Made by a program: the position numbers and the translations under genes. A stretch of 64,000 bases of DNA from Ardenticatenaceae bacterium (lineage in GTDB: Bacteria > Chloroflexota > Anaerolineae > Promineifilales > Promineifilaceae). Positions within the stretch are counted from its first letter, which is position 1; each line of letters begins with the position of its first letter. Under the pieces are notes generated by a model. That model was not told the DNA's origin. It saw only the letters and a program-made list of their open reading frames with translations, and ran no database searches. The stretch lies in assembly GCA_020634245.1 (NCBI GenBank), contig JACKCC010000013.1, positions 124,001 to 188,000 of the forward strand, given 5' to 3'. Positions 8,422-18,153 of this stretch are shown one piece after another.

Positions 8422-8910
8422 TTACTCAATCTTAACCACCCGAAACTCAATAATACCGCTGGGCGCATTAAAACGCACAACTTCGCCCACCTTAGAGCCA
8501 AGCAGCGCCTTACCCAACGGGCTTTCATTGGAAATACGCCCCTCTACCGGATTCGCTTCGGCCGCGCCAACCAGATGATACCGTTCATCTTCATCCACAC
8601 CTTCTTCGGATACGGTCACATAATCGCCAACCCGTACTTTATCGTGTGGTTCGCCATTATCATCAATAATCTGGTAGTTTTTGAGGATGCCTTCCAGTTC
8701 CTGAATACGGCCTTCCAGAAACGACTGGGCGTTACGCGCCGCTTCCAGTTCAGCGTTGTCTACAAAATCAGCATCTTGGCCATCTTCATGCGCCCGGTGC
8801 AGTCGTTCGGCAACTTCTTCACGACCAACAGTTTGCAGATGTTCCAGTTCCTCTGTCAATCTCTGCAATCCTTCTGTTGTCAGTAAATGCGGTTTGAATG
8901 TATTAGTCAT
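8422..8910 (-). CDS. greA: Transcription elongation factor GreA
   Basis: A 162-residue factor that binds the secondary channel of RNA polymerase and stimulates transcript cleavage in stalled complexes. The N-terminal coiled coil starts LLTTEGLQRLTEELEHLQ and ends ARNAQSFLEGRIQELEGIL, with acidic residues at the tip (EDGQDADFVDNAELEAA). The C-terminal domain contains VRVGDYVTV, NPVEGRISNESPLGKALLGSKVGE and FRVVKIE, matching GreA rather than the unrelated Gfh family. It has its own promoter (TTTACA, 16 bp, TATAAT) and its own terminator, so it is likely monocistronic. Confidence 0.96.
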   Translation of the reverse strand: MTNTFKPHLLTTEGLQRLTEELEHLQTVGREEVAERLHRAHEDGQDADFVDNAELEAARNAQSFLEGRIQELEGILKNYQIIDDNGEPHDKVRVGDYVTVSEEGVDEDERYHLVGAAEANPVEGRISNESPLGKALLGSKVGEVVRFNAPSGIIEFRVVKIE

Positions 8911-8985
8911 TACTAGCCCTTTAATAAGGGAAATACCGCTGTTAACAGCGGCATTTCCTTGACAGTTTCTCTAAATGAGGCGCAA

Positions 8986-9013
8986 ATTATACCAAATTCG
9001 TCGTTGTTGTAAA
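8986..9013 (-). promoter_or_regulatory. Sigma70-type promoter of greA
   Basis: On the minus strand TTTACA and TATAAT are separated by 16 bp, about 75 bases upstream of the greA ATG. The leader between them contains a GCCGCTGTTAACAGCGG dyad that could fold in the 5' untranslated RNA. Confidence 0.75.
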
Positions 9014-9426
9014 GACGAATTTTAGTCAAAGTGCCTGAATAACAAACAATTCGGCCTCCTAAACAACTATTTCACTCCCTGGATATCACCTTTTGCTAAC
9101 TCATTCACGCTCCGTCACCCCAAAATTCACGGATTGGTCACCCAAAACAGATTCAATTGGGCTTAATATTATGTGTAAGGTGAACCTGTTACTTTAATGA
9201 TTGGGTACATGGTTTATCAAGCCAGCATATCAAACCCAAAAAATATCGCAGTATCTATCTATTTCAAGGCCTGACTGCGTGATCGGGAGCCTCAAACAAA
9301 TCAAGCCAGGCAAAAGAAACCTGGACGAGCAGTACCTGTCCACCAGTAACTGAAAACAAAAAGTATTGGTAAAAATGTTGTTAACCTGCCGGTTAGCAAA
9401 CCTCAAGATTTGGAGTGGAAGGTAAA
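9014..9426. other. 413-bp non-coding region upstream of the giant secreted protein gene
   Basis: No ORF is supported. Small hairpins can be drawn: CCAGG-caaaagaaa-CCTGG near 9313 and TAACC-tgcc-GGTTA near 9385. No known riboswitch consensus was recognised. The length suggests a regulated promoter and leader for the downstream gene. Confidence 0.4.
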
Positions 9427-12400
9427 ATGAAAAATCTCAATCTGTCAGCTCAAGCATCGTTTATACAACCACAGCGCCTGTTCAAAAGCTGGGGGAAAAC
9501 TCGAATTCTTCTCCTTTTGGTCGCTTTGCTGCTGGTCTTGCTTATGGCCTCATCTGCGGCTGCCATTGGCATTACTGTCAACAGCTTTGATGATATGGTT
9601 GTGCCAGGTGATGGCTACTGCACGCTTCGTGAAGCCATCACAAATGCCAACAATGATACCGACTATACCCAGGGTGACTGCGCCGCTGGTGATGGAGCGG
9701 ATACCATTTTTCTTGATTCAGGCACCTATTCTTTATATTTCTGGGATGGCGAAGTAGGCGGCCCGCTTTCTGTTTGGGATGAATTGAGTATTGTTGGCAC
9801 AGGGGCCGGTTCAACCATTATTGATGCCAGCGGACTGGAAAATCGCGCTTTTTACGTTTCAGCAAATACAACCCTGTCCAAAACGACTGTCAGCGGCGGT
9901 TACGGCCAGGGCAGCGGCGGCGGCATTGTCGTCACTGAAGCCAATTTGACTCTGGTTGACAGCGAGGTGAGTAACAACACGGCCGTTCCCACTCAATATG
10001 ACCCTGGCAAAGGCGGCGGCATTTACCTCAACACCGGTGAACTGCGGTTGGAAAACAGCACAGTGGTCCATAACAGCGCCGGCGGCGACGGCGGCGGCAT
10101 TTACGTCGACAGTTACTACTCCTCGCTAACGCTGTTGGACAGCGCCATCAGCAGCAATGCCAGCAGCGGTCAGGGCGGCGGCATCGCCAATCGAGGCGGC
10201 TCCCTGACCATTGAACGCAGCACGATTGACGGCAACACGGCCGTTACTGGCGGCGGCGGTCTCTACAACAGCGATAATGGCTACGGCAGCATCAGCCAAT
10301 CCACCATTGCCAACAACATCGTCGGAACCGGCCAGTTCGCGACGAATAAATTTGGCGGCGGCATCAAAAACGTCGGCGCGGAATCCTCGCTGGACATCAG
10401 CAACAGCACCATCAGCGGCAACACAGCAGCCGATGACGGCGGCGGTTTGTACAACAACACCGCTTCCATCAGCCTGCTCAACGTCACCATTGCCAACAAC
10501 CATGCTCTGAGCGAATCGGGCGGCATCGACAATTATGGCTATGTTTATTATGAAAACAGCATCATCGCCGGGAACACGGCCGTTTCCTCCTCCCCCGACT
10601 GCCGCTCCCTCTTTGGCTGGCCGCTGGTTTCCAACGGTTTTAATTTGGTGGGCAATGGAACTGGCTGCACCACCACCGCAACCGATTTAACTGTAGCGCC
10701 GGGAGATGTGTTTACGGCCGTACTCGCACCCCTGGCCAACAACGGCGGCAGCACCCCAACCCATGCCCTGCAAGAAAACAGCCCGGCCCTCGACGCCGCC
10801 AATCCTGACACCTGCCCGGAAATCGACCAGCGTGGCGTGACCCGGCCCCAAATGGCCGGCTGCGACATCGGCGCATTTGAAGCCAGCGACATCGCCCAAA
10901 CCGGCCCCGTCTTCACCGTCAACACCGCCGACGACAGCGACGACGGCCTCTGTTCGCTGACCCACTGCTCCCTGCGCGAAGCAATTCTGGCCGCCAACAG
11001 CAGCGAAGGCAGCGACACCATCCGCTTCGACATTCCCCAAACTTATTGGACCACGATTGCGCCCTATTCAGCGCTGCCGGCCATCACCGATGCGGTCACG
11101 ATTAGCAATTACCAGGGATCGACCTTCATCGAGTTAAGCGGCGAAGCAGTAGACGGCCTGGCTGATGGGCTGCTTTTGACCGGCGGTGGCAGCACGATTG
11201 AAGGCTTGGCCATTCATGATTTTAGCGGCGCAGGCATCAGCGTCGCCGATGGCAGCGGCAACACCTTCACTGCCAACAGCATCTATAACAACGGCGGACT
11301 GGGGATTGACCTGGGCGGCGATGGCGTGACCACCAATGATGTCCCGGATGCGGACGGCCTGACCAATTTCCCGATTATCATTCGCGCTGTGCCCGATGGC
11401 TATGGAACGGCCGTTACCGGCATCTACCATGGCCAATCCAACAGCAGCTCCACCCTGGAATTTTTCAGCAGCGCCGCTTGCGATCCGTCCGGCTTCGGCG
11501 AAGGCCAGCAGTTCCTCGGCTCCATCTTCGTCACCACCAACGACAACGGCAACGCCAGCTTCAATGAAACTCTGTACAATGAAGGACAGGAAGCGCCCAC
11601 CGCCTTCATCACCGCCACCGCCACCGACGCCGACGGCAGCACCTCCGAGTTTTCCCAGTGCGCCGAAGTTGGCCCCGGCAACGATTCCTGGCCGCGTGCC
11701 CTCAACCTTCCCCTCACTCCTGACGAGATTTCGCCGGAAGTACTGACCGGCAGCTACGATCAGTTTATCGACAAACAAGATCAATCCCGCTGGTTCAAAA
11801 TCCAGGTACAGCCGGGCAGCCAGCTTGTTGTCACCCTCACCGGACTGCCGGAAAACTATGATCTGACCGTTTACAAAGACATCGCCGCCACCTTCAACGA
11901 AATGCTGGCGGCCGACAACAATGACGACCTGCTGGAACTAACAGCCGAATTCGCCCCGGATGCGTTCAGCCCCGATGCCTTTTCACCAGACGCTTTCAGC
12001 CCCGATGCGTTCAGCCCTGATGCTTTTTCACCCGATGCATTCAGCCCGGACGCCTTCAGTCCTGATGCTTTCTCGCCCGACGCTTTCAGTCCCGATGCCT
12101 TCAGTCCTGATGCTTTCTCGCCCGACGCGTTCAGCCCCGATGCCTTCAGCCCTGACGCCTTCTCGCCAGACGCTTTCAGTCCCGATGCCTTCAGTCCCGA
12201 TGCTTTCTCGCCCGACGCGTTTAGCCCCGATGCCTTCTCCAGCGCCCAAACGCGCAGCTTGATCGGCGTCTCCGCTTTCAACGGCACGGCCAGCGAAGGC
12301 ATCTCCCTCAACACCTGGGAAAGCAGCGGCGATTTCTATATTCGGGTGCGCGGCCGTAACGGCGCCTTTAATACAGAATCTCCTTTCCATTTGGCAGTAG

Positions 12401-14652
12401 TCATGACCACCGGCACGTGCAGCGGCGTCTCCACCACCCTGCCGGCGTTCAGCATCGTGCCCGCCGCCAATAACTACAACACCATCATCCTGGCCGACCT
12501 GGCCCGGCTGACAACCGACACGCAGGCCCAGGCCGATGTGTTGGCCAAACTAAATCAACTGGCCGCCCGCCCCGAAGTCAATGGCGTCGTGGTTGATGTT
12601 AGCAGTGACGCCCGCGTGGCCGCCGCTAATGCCCAGGCCGATACCCATCCCACCTGCCCCTTCGCCAAAAACCTTGTGGCCTACGCCATCAAGGATATTG
12701 TCGATGGCTACCGCAGCCTCAACCCGCTGCAATATGTTGTCATCATCGGCAGCGACGACGTGATCCCGTTCTTCCGCCATCCCGACCAAGCCTTGCTGGC
12801 CAACGAGCGCAACTACGTGCCGCCAGTACGCGACAACACCGCGTCCCAGGCCAGCCTGAAACTGGGCTACTTCCTCAGCCAGGATCGCTATGGCGCTGGC
12901 CGCGAGATTTCCAGCGGGGTCAACAGCCTGCCCATCCCCAATCTGGCAGTAGGGCGGCTGGTAGAAACGCCCGGCGAAGTGATGGGCATGATTGACGCTT
13001 ACCTGACTGGCACAACCAGCGGCGTCGTTCCCACGCCTGCCTCAGCCCTGGTAACCGGCTACGACTTTCTGGAAGATGCGGCCAACGCAGTGACAGCCGA
13101 ATTGGAAGCAGGAATTGGCAACACGGCCGTTACCCTCATCACCCCCCGCGACCTCTCGCCGCAAGACCCGGCGGCGTGGACGGCCGATGATTTACGGACT
13201 GTTTTGCTGGGCAGCCGTCACGACATCACCTATCTGGCCGGCCATTTCAGCGCCAGCAGCGCTTTGGCCGCTGACTACAACACCCGCCTGCTGGCCTCGG
13301 AAGTCGCCGCTTCATCGGTGGATTTGACCAACGCTCTGATCTTTAGCGCCGGCTGCCATTCCGGCTACAACATCGTCAACGCACACGGTATCCCCGGCGT
13401 CACCAGTGAACCGGATTGGGCGCAGGCCTTTGCCCAAAAGCAGGCCACACTCATCGCCGGCACCGGCTACCAGTACGGCGACACCGATTTCATCGAGTAC
13501 AGCGAACGGCTTTACCTGGAATTCAGCCGCCAGCTGCGGTTGGGAACCGGCCCGGTTTCCATCGGGCAGGCGCTGGTAGCGGCCAAACAAGTCTATCTGG
13601 CGGAAACGCCGCAAATGCGCCCCATCCACGAGAAAGCACTGCTGGAATCGACACTCTTCGGCCTGCCCTTTCTCCAGATTGACATGCCCGCTGGACGGGG
13701 CACACCGGTCGGTGATGGCTCCATCGTGACCGGCACGACCGGCTTCGCCACCAACCCCGGCCTGACGCTGGGACTGCAATACGCGGACGTAACCATCACG
13801 CCATCTTTGACAACCGAACAGACTGAACTGGACATCATCGATGGCAGCGGGACAAACGGCACGGTAACGGCCACCTACCTGCGCGGTTCCAATGGCGTGT
13901 TCACCAATCCGGCCGAGCCGGTGCTGCCGCTGGAACGGCGCAACGTGAGCATGCCGGGCACAGTCCTGCGCGGCGTGGGTTTCCGCGGCGGCAGCTTCAC
14001 CGATTTACCCAATATCCTGCCGCTGACTGGCGCAGCCACGACAGAAATTCGCGGCGTTCATCCGCCCTTTTTGTCCAGCGTCTTTTATCCGGTGCAGTTC
14101 TGGCGGGTCAACTACTTTGACGCCCTGGCCAACAGCGGCGGCGTGACACGGCTGTCGGTTTCACCGGCCCAGTACCGGTCAGATAGTCCCGGCTCGTTGA
14201 CAGGCACGCTGCGCCAGTTCAATAATGTCGATTTCCGGCTGTATTACAGCAATTACACGGCACAGTCGGCCGTTTCCGGCAGCAATCCGGCACTTTCGGC
14301 GGCTCCTTCCATTGCCAACGTGGCCACTGATGTACAGGGCGGCGACATGCGCTTCTTCGCCCGCGTGGTAGGCGATCCGGCAGCGGGGATTCAGGAAGTG
14401 TGGGTGACGTTTACGGCGCTCAACGGCCCGTATGCGGGGCAGTGGCAGTCGCTGGATTTGGCGCAGCACCCCGATGATTCTACCCGTTGGCAAGGCGCAC
14501 TGCCGCTCAATGGCACCGCGCCGGAGGATGGATATCGGTTATCGTTCAGGCAGTCAACGGTGTGGGTTTGGTCAGTGCATCGACGAATCTGGGGGGCGTT
14601 TTTGACAGCAACGGCAGCGTTACCCCACCACCGTCCGCACCCACCGAACTAA
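9427..14652 (+). CDS. Giant secreted beta-helix protein with PDAFS repeats and clan-CD protease-like domain
   Basis: Reads 1741 codons before a frameshift. A signal peptide (hydrophobic core about 24-43, ending SSAAA) directs export. Two CSLREA-type motifs (YCTLREAITNANN and CSLREAILAANSS) each start a right-handed beta-helix region rich in GGGI and SNNTA turns. A pre-peptidase-like domain leads into 19 exact five-residue PDAFS repeats (residues 844-938). Next is a gingipain/caspase-like fold: VVIIGSDDVIPFF, then a candidate His in YLAGHFSASS (H1273) and a candidate Cys in FSAGCHSGY (C1310). This is a surface protein and probably a self-processing or secreted protease (inference). Start: ATG with GGAAGG upstream. 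The natural protein continues to 16377 but is frameshifted after about 14540. Confidence 0.8.
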   Translation: MKNLNLSAQASFIQPQRLFKSWGKTRILLLLVALLLVLLMASSAAAIGITVNSFDDMVVPGDGYCTLREAITNANNDTDYTQGDCAAGDGADTIFLDSGTYSLYFWDGEVGGPLSVWDELSIVGTGAGSTIIDASGLENRAFYVSANTTLSKTTVSGGYGQGSGGGIVVTEANLTLVDSEVSNNTAVPTQYDPGKGGGIYLNTGELRLENSTVVHNSAGGDGGGIYVDSYYSSLTLLDSAISSNASSGQGGGIANRGGSLTIERSTIDGNTAVTGGGGLYNSDNGYGSISQSTIANNIVGTGQFATNKFGGGIKNVGAESSLDISNSTISGNTAADDGGGLYNNTASISLLNVTIANNHALSESGGIDNYGYVYYENSIIAGNTAVSSSPDCRSLFGWPLVSNGFNLVGNGTGCTTTATDLTVAPGDVFTAVLAPLANNGGSTPTHALQENSPALDAANPDTCPEIDQRGVTRPQMAGCDIGAFEASDIAQTGPVFTVNTADDSDDGLCSLTHCSLREAILAANSSEGSDTIRFDIPQTYWTTIAPYSALPAITDAVTISNYQGSTFIELSGEAVDGLADGLLLTGGGSTIEGLAIHDFSGAGISVADGSGNTFTANSIYNNGGLGIDLGGDGVTTNDVPDADGLTNFPIIIRAVPDGYGTAVTGIYHGQSNSSSTLEFFSSAACDPSGFGEGQQFLGSIFVTTNDNGNASFNETLYNEGQEAPTAFITATATDADGSTSEFSQCAEVGPGNDSWPRALNLPLTPDEISPEVLTGSYDQFIDKQDQSRWFKIQVQPGSQLVVTLTGLPENYDLTVYKDIAATFNEMLAADNNDDLLELTAEFAPDAFSPDAFSPDAFSPDAFSPDAFSPDAFSPDAFSPDAFSPDAFSPDAFSPDAFSPDAFSPDAFSPDAFSPDAFSPDAFSPDAFSPDAFSPDAFSSAQTRSLIGVSAFNGTASEGISLNTWESSGDFYIRVRGRNGAFNTESPFHLAVVMTTGTCSGVSTTLPAFSIVPAANNYNTIILADLARLTTDTQAQADVLAKLNQLAARPEVNGVVVDVSSDARVAAANAQADTHPTCPFAKNLVAYAIKDIVDGYRSLNPLQYVVIIGSDDVIPFFRHPDQALLANERNYVPPVRDNTASQASLKLGYFLSQDRYGAGREISSGVNSLPIPNLAVGRLVETPGEVMGMIDAYLTGTTSGVVPTPASALVTGYDFLEDAANAVTAELEAGIGNTAVTLITPRDLSPQDPAAWTADDLRTVLLGSRHDITYLAGHFSASSALAADYNTRLLASEVAASSVDLTNALIFSAGCHSGYNIVNAHGIPGVTSEPDWAQAFAQKQATLIAGTGYQYGDTDFIEYSERLYLEFSRQLRLGTGPVSIGQALVAAKQVYLAETPQMRPIHEKALLESTLFGLPFLQIDMPAGRGTPVGDGSIVTGTTGFATNPGLTLGLQYADVTITPSLTTEQTELDIIDGSGTNGTVTATYLRGSNGVFTNPAEPVLPLERRNVSMPGTVLRGVGFRGGSFTDLPNILPLTGAATTEIRGVHPPFLSSVFYPVQFWRVNYFDALANSGGVTRLSVSPAQYRSDSPGSLTGTLRQFNNVDFRLYYSNYTAQSAVSGSNPALSAAPSIANVATDVQGGDMRFFARVVGDPAAGIQEVWVTFTALNGPYAGQWQSLDLAQHPDDSTRWQGALPLNGTAPEDGYRLSFRQSTVWVWSVHRRIWGAFLTATAALPHHRPHPPN
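11956..12240 (+). repeat. 19 tandem 15-bp units encoding PDAFS
   Basis: Nineteen in-frame 15-nt units, with synonymous variation in all codons (TTC/TTT, AGC/TCA/TCG/AGT, GAT/GAC). The amino-acid unit is invariant while the DNA differs, so selection acts on the peptide. It forms a Pro/Asp linker between the pre-peptidase-like domain and the protease-like domain. Confidence 0.95.
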
Positions 14653-16377
14653 CCCTGGGCGAACCCGCCCACATCCGGCGCGTATGGCTCCACCATCACT
14701 GCCCAGGCCCGGTTGACCAGCGGCGGCACACGCTGGCCAACCAATTCCTGACTTTCTTCAAACTGGGATCGCGTGGCTGGCCGTTACCGACGCCAACAGC
14801 ATCGCCACCATATCGCTGGCACTGCTGGGTCTGCCCGGCGACGCGATCTGCTGCGGGTGGCTTTTGCCGGTACGGCCAGATTTACCAATCATCCTCAGCC
14901 GCCAATCCGTTCTACCATCACCCGGCAGGCGACCAACTGACCCTGGAACCGGCCAGTTCGACGATTTTTGCATGGCAACGGCCGATTTTTGGCTGGCAGT
15001 TTTGACCGATGCGGCGGGACGGCGTTAAGCGAAAAAACCATCATCTTCATCATCACCGGCAGCAGCGCCAGGCCCAATCGGTCATCACCGACTACAGCAG
15101 CCAAATGCCTCCTGAGCATCACGCCACCGGCCGATACTTATGAGATTGAAGTGCTTACACTTCAGCGGTATCATCCCTGCCCAACCAGACGCTGAACCTC
15201 GAATAGCCGCTTCTTACCGGCAACAGACGCTGCCCTCTTTGACTGTCAATCCAGCGGCCGACCTGGCCATCAGCAAAACCAGGTCGACCGACACGCTGGA
15301 AGTCGATAAAGCGATAGGCTTTGCGCTGGTGAGGTCAACAACAATGGGCCGGATACGGCGCAGGCGAGTCACTATCAACGATGTGATCCCGGACAACTGG
15401 GTGATTCCGTGACGGCAGCTTTGTGGGAAGCTACGGTCAGCAGCCAAAACGGTGTCCTGTGACCTGGGTGATCTGGCCAGCGGTAGGACGGCGGAAATTG
15501 TGAGTAAGGGGTAACGGCAATTACCGAAACTGCAACACCGCCAGCGTCAAGCGCAGCAACAGCCAAATCCCGACACGAGAAACAACAGCAGCGGCGCCAC
15601 AGTCACCATCGCCAACCGCGCGCGCCCGTCTACTACTTCGCACCCTCATTCCAGCATTGGCGGCGTCAGCACCGCAGCGAATATATCCTGGCCTACGACA
15701 GCGGCGTGGCGGTGGTCCCTGGCCTTCGACGGCTCCGATGTCGGCCTGTACTAACGACGTCGATACCTTCCACATCCTGGACGGCGGCGACATTTTACTC
15801 AGCACCTGCGCTTCCCAGCCTGGCTGACCGGTTTGGCAGGCTGATGGACAATTCTGACATCGTCAAATTCGTCCCCCCACCTCACTGGGCATAACACGGC
15901 CCAGCGACTGAAGAAATGTTCCTGGATGTGGTTCCGATGGACTGACTAAAAGTGACCGAAAATGTGGACGCGATTGGCTTTACGGCGGACGGCCGTTTAG
16001 TCATCAGCACCAACGGCCCGGTTCACGCCGAACAGGTCAATGCCAAAGCCCAAGACCTCATTGTTTTCAACAACGGCTCCTTCGGCTGGCAGACCAACGG
16101 CATCTGGGATTTATACTTTGATGGTTCTGATGTTGACCTGCGCGGCTGGCGGGGAGATATCATGGGTACCTGGATTGATGCCGATAATGGCGACATATAC
16201 TTCACGGCAACGGCCAACTCCGCCGTCGGAGGCAGCAGCGTTACCGGAGACGATATCTTTGTCTGCCAGCCCAGTTCTTTAGGTGCGGCGACTGCCTGTA
16301 CCATCAGCCTGTTCTGGGATGGGTCCAATTATGGATTCGAGTACCGATTTATTGACGGTTTTGCTATCCAACGATAG
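14541..16377 (+). pseudogene. Frameshifted C-terminal part of the giant secreted protein
   Basis: Coding sense continues after 14540 but hops frame repeatedly. Readable pieces include IVQAVNGVGLVSASTNLG, AVNPAADLAISKTRSTDTLEVDK (a DUF11-type repeat), ATVSSQNG with CDLGDLASGRTAEI, and WSLAFDGSDVGL followed by DVDTFHILDGGDILLS. The last clean stretch (15952-16377) reads DGRLVISTNGPV, LYFDGSDVDLRGWRGD and DDIFVCQPSSLGAATACT, ending in DGFAIQR and a TAG stop. The same FDGSD / DIFVCQP ending occurs in the secreted protein at 50452-53523, which shows what the intact end looks like. Whether the breaks are real or sequence errors is unresolved. Confidence 0.7.
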
Positions 16378-16542
16378 CATACCGTCTAGCACATTTATGG
16401 CTCTGTGAAGTGCACATCGGGGCGGGTCAAGCAGCTTGACTCGCCCGCTTTACGAAATTTACACGTAAATTTGTCACGCAATTAACTTTCAAGCAATCAG
16501 GCATACCATATCATGGGACAAAGGCAAGAAGAAGGACAATCA

Positions 16543-18153
16543 ATGGAACGACCCAGTGCTTATATTCCCATGGATCGACGGCAGGCCATTTTGCGAGGCG
16601 AAACACTGCCCAGTGATACCAGCGGCGCGGCCTTATTTGCCGATGTTTCTGGTTTTGCGCCCTCACCGAACGACTGCTGCAAGAACTCGGCCCACAGCGG
16701 GGTGCGGAAGGAACAACCGTCACTGAACAGTGTCTACGATGCCTTAATCACAGAACTGCACCGTTTTGGCGGCAGTGTGATCGGTTTTAGCGGCGATGCG
16801 ATTACCTGCTGGTTTGACGGTGATGATGTTTGCGGGTGACCTGCGCTCAGAAATGCAGCGGGCGATGGGTCGGTTTACGTAATGTCCACCCCATCTGGCG
16901 GCGCAGTAGAATTGGCAGTAAAACGGCGAAAGTAGCCGTTGGTCAGCCCGCCGCTTCCCTCGTCGGCGCAGCCTGCCATCCAACTCATTGATGTCCTTGC
17001 CGGAGCTACCCTGGAATCGTGGCAACAGCTGAACACCAGGCCCAAAAGAAATCATTCTCGACGATGCCGCTGCTGCTGCTCGTCTGAATGGCGAAGCTAA
17101 TCTCAACCTGGCATAACAAAAATTTCTGTTCGATGATCAGGCTACGAATTAACTTGCCGTCATAGCCTAAATCTTCCCCCTGGCTCATTCGTGGCATGAC
17201 GTACAAACTGCCGGCCGTTTACGATCGGCTGCGCACATGGGACATGACGAAATTCCTGGCTGAACTACGTCCGTAAATGGCCTTTTCCTACGGTTCCAGC
17301 TGCGGCCTTGAGTGCGACGCCGATCCGGGTGGACAAAACTCGACCAGTTTGTGCGCAGTGTTCAGGGAAATTCTGGCTCGCTTCGAAAAGCAATTTAACC
17401 GGCTCACCATCGGTGACAAAGGCAACTCGTTATATGCGCCTTTGGCTGCTTTAGCTCATGAAGATGAAGCCTGTCCGCGCCATCTCGGCCGCTCTGGAAC
17501 TGCGCAGTACCCCCGAGCACCCCTTTATCAAGATCAAAGTCGGCATCAGCCAGGACGGTACGCACCGGCGCTTACGGCGGCACGATGCAGCGGACTTACG
17601 GTGTGTTGGGCGACGGGAATTCGGCTTTGGCGACCCGCTTGTCTGAGCCACGGCTCAACCAGGCGGAAATCCACGGCGATGCTACCGCCGTTCAGCGCAG
17701 CGCATCTGATTCTTTTGCCCTGGAATCCGCTTCCCCGCTCACCGTCAAGGAGCAAATCACAACCGTTGGCGGTTTGATGTGAAAATGGCAAAAACTGGCA
17801 GTCCATCCGTCACGAGACCACAGTACGCCTTGCCTATTGTTTGGCCTTAAGCAGAATTGGAAACCATTCATCAAGCTTTTTGCCAAAAATTCAACAAGGT
17901 TCTGGACAAATCCTGGCCATCACTGGTGAAGCAGGTATGAGGCAAATCATGACTCATCACCGAAATCATTCATAAAGCCATGACCAAACAGTTTGTCTGC
18001 TTGGGCGGTGTGGTGCCAATCGTATGGGACTCACACCAGTTACCTGGTCTGGCGCATCTGGCAGCAGGAGTTTCTTTGGCTTTCGTTTGACCCTGATTCC
18101 TGGAAACGCAAATTCAAGATTTTAACTGCCAGCTGGAACAAATTGACGCCACA
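16543..18153 (+). pseudogene. Frameshifted N-terminal part of a nucleotide-cyclase/ATPase/TPR regulator
   Basis: Starts at ATG 16543 behind AAGGA. The first frame reads YIPMDRRQAILRGETLP and GAALFADVSGF, then LNSVYDALITELHRFGGS and GFSGDAITCWFDGDD, the classic first class III nucleotidyl cyclase domain. After 16839 the frame breaks many times. Later pieces are IIHKA, GTMQRTYGVLGD (second cyclase domain) and GQILAITGEAG at about 17905, which is a Walker A whose GKS/T is displaced by an indel. The gene runs on into the clean ATPase/TPR segment at 18154. A healthy homologue would be one protein of about 1200 residues. Confidence 0.7.

Noticed and set aside
11960..12262. Tandem repeats resembling a CRISPR array
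   Set aside because: Unit is 15 bp without spacers and encodes PDAFS in frame; protein repeat, not CRISPR.
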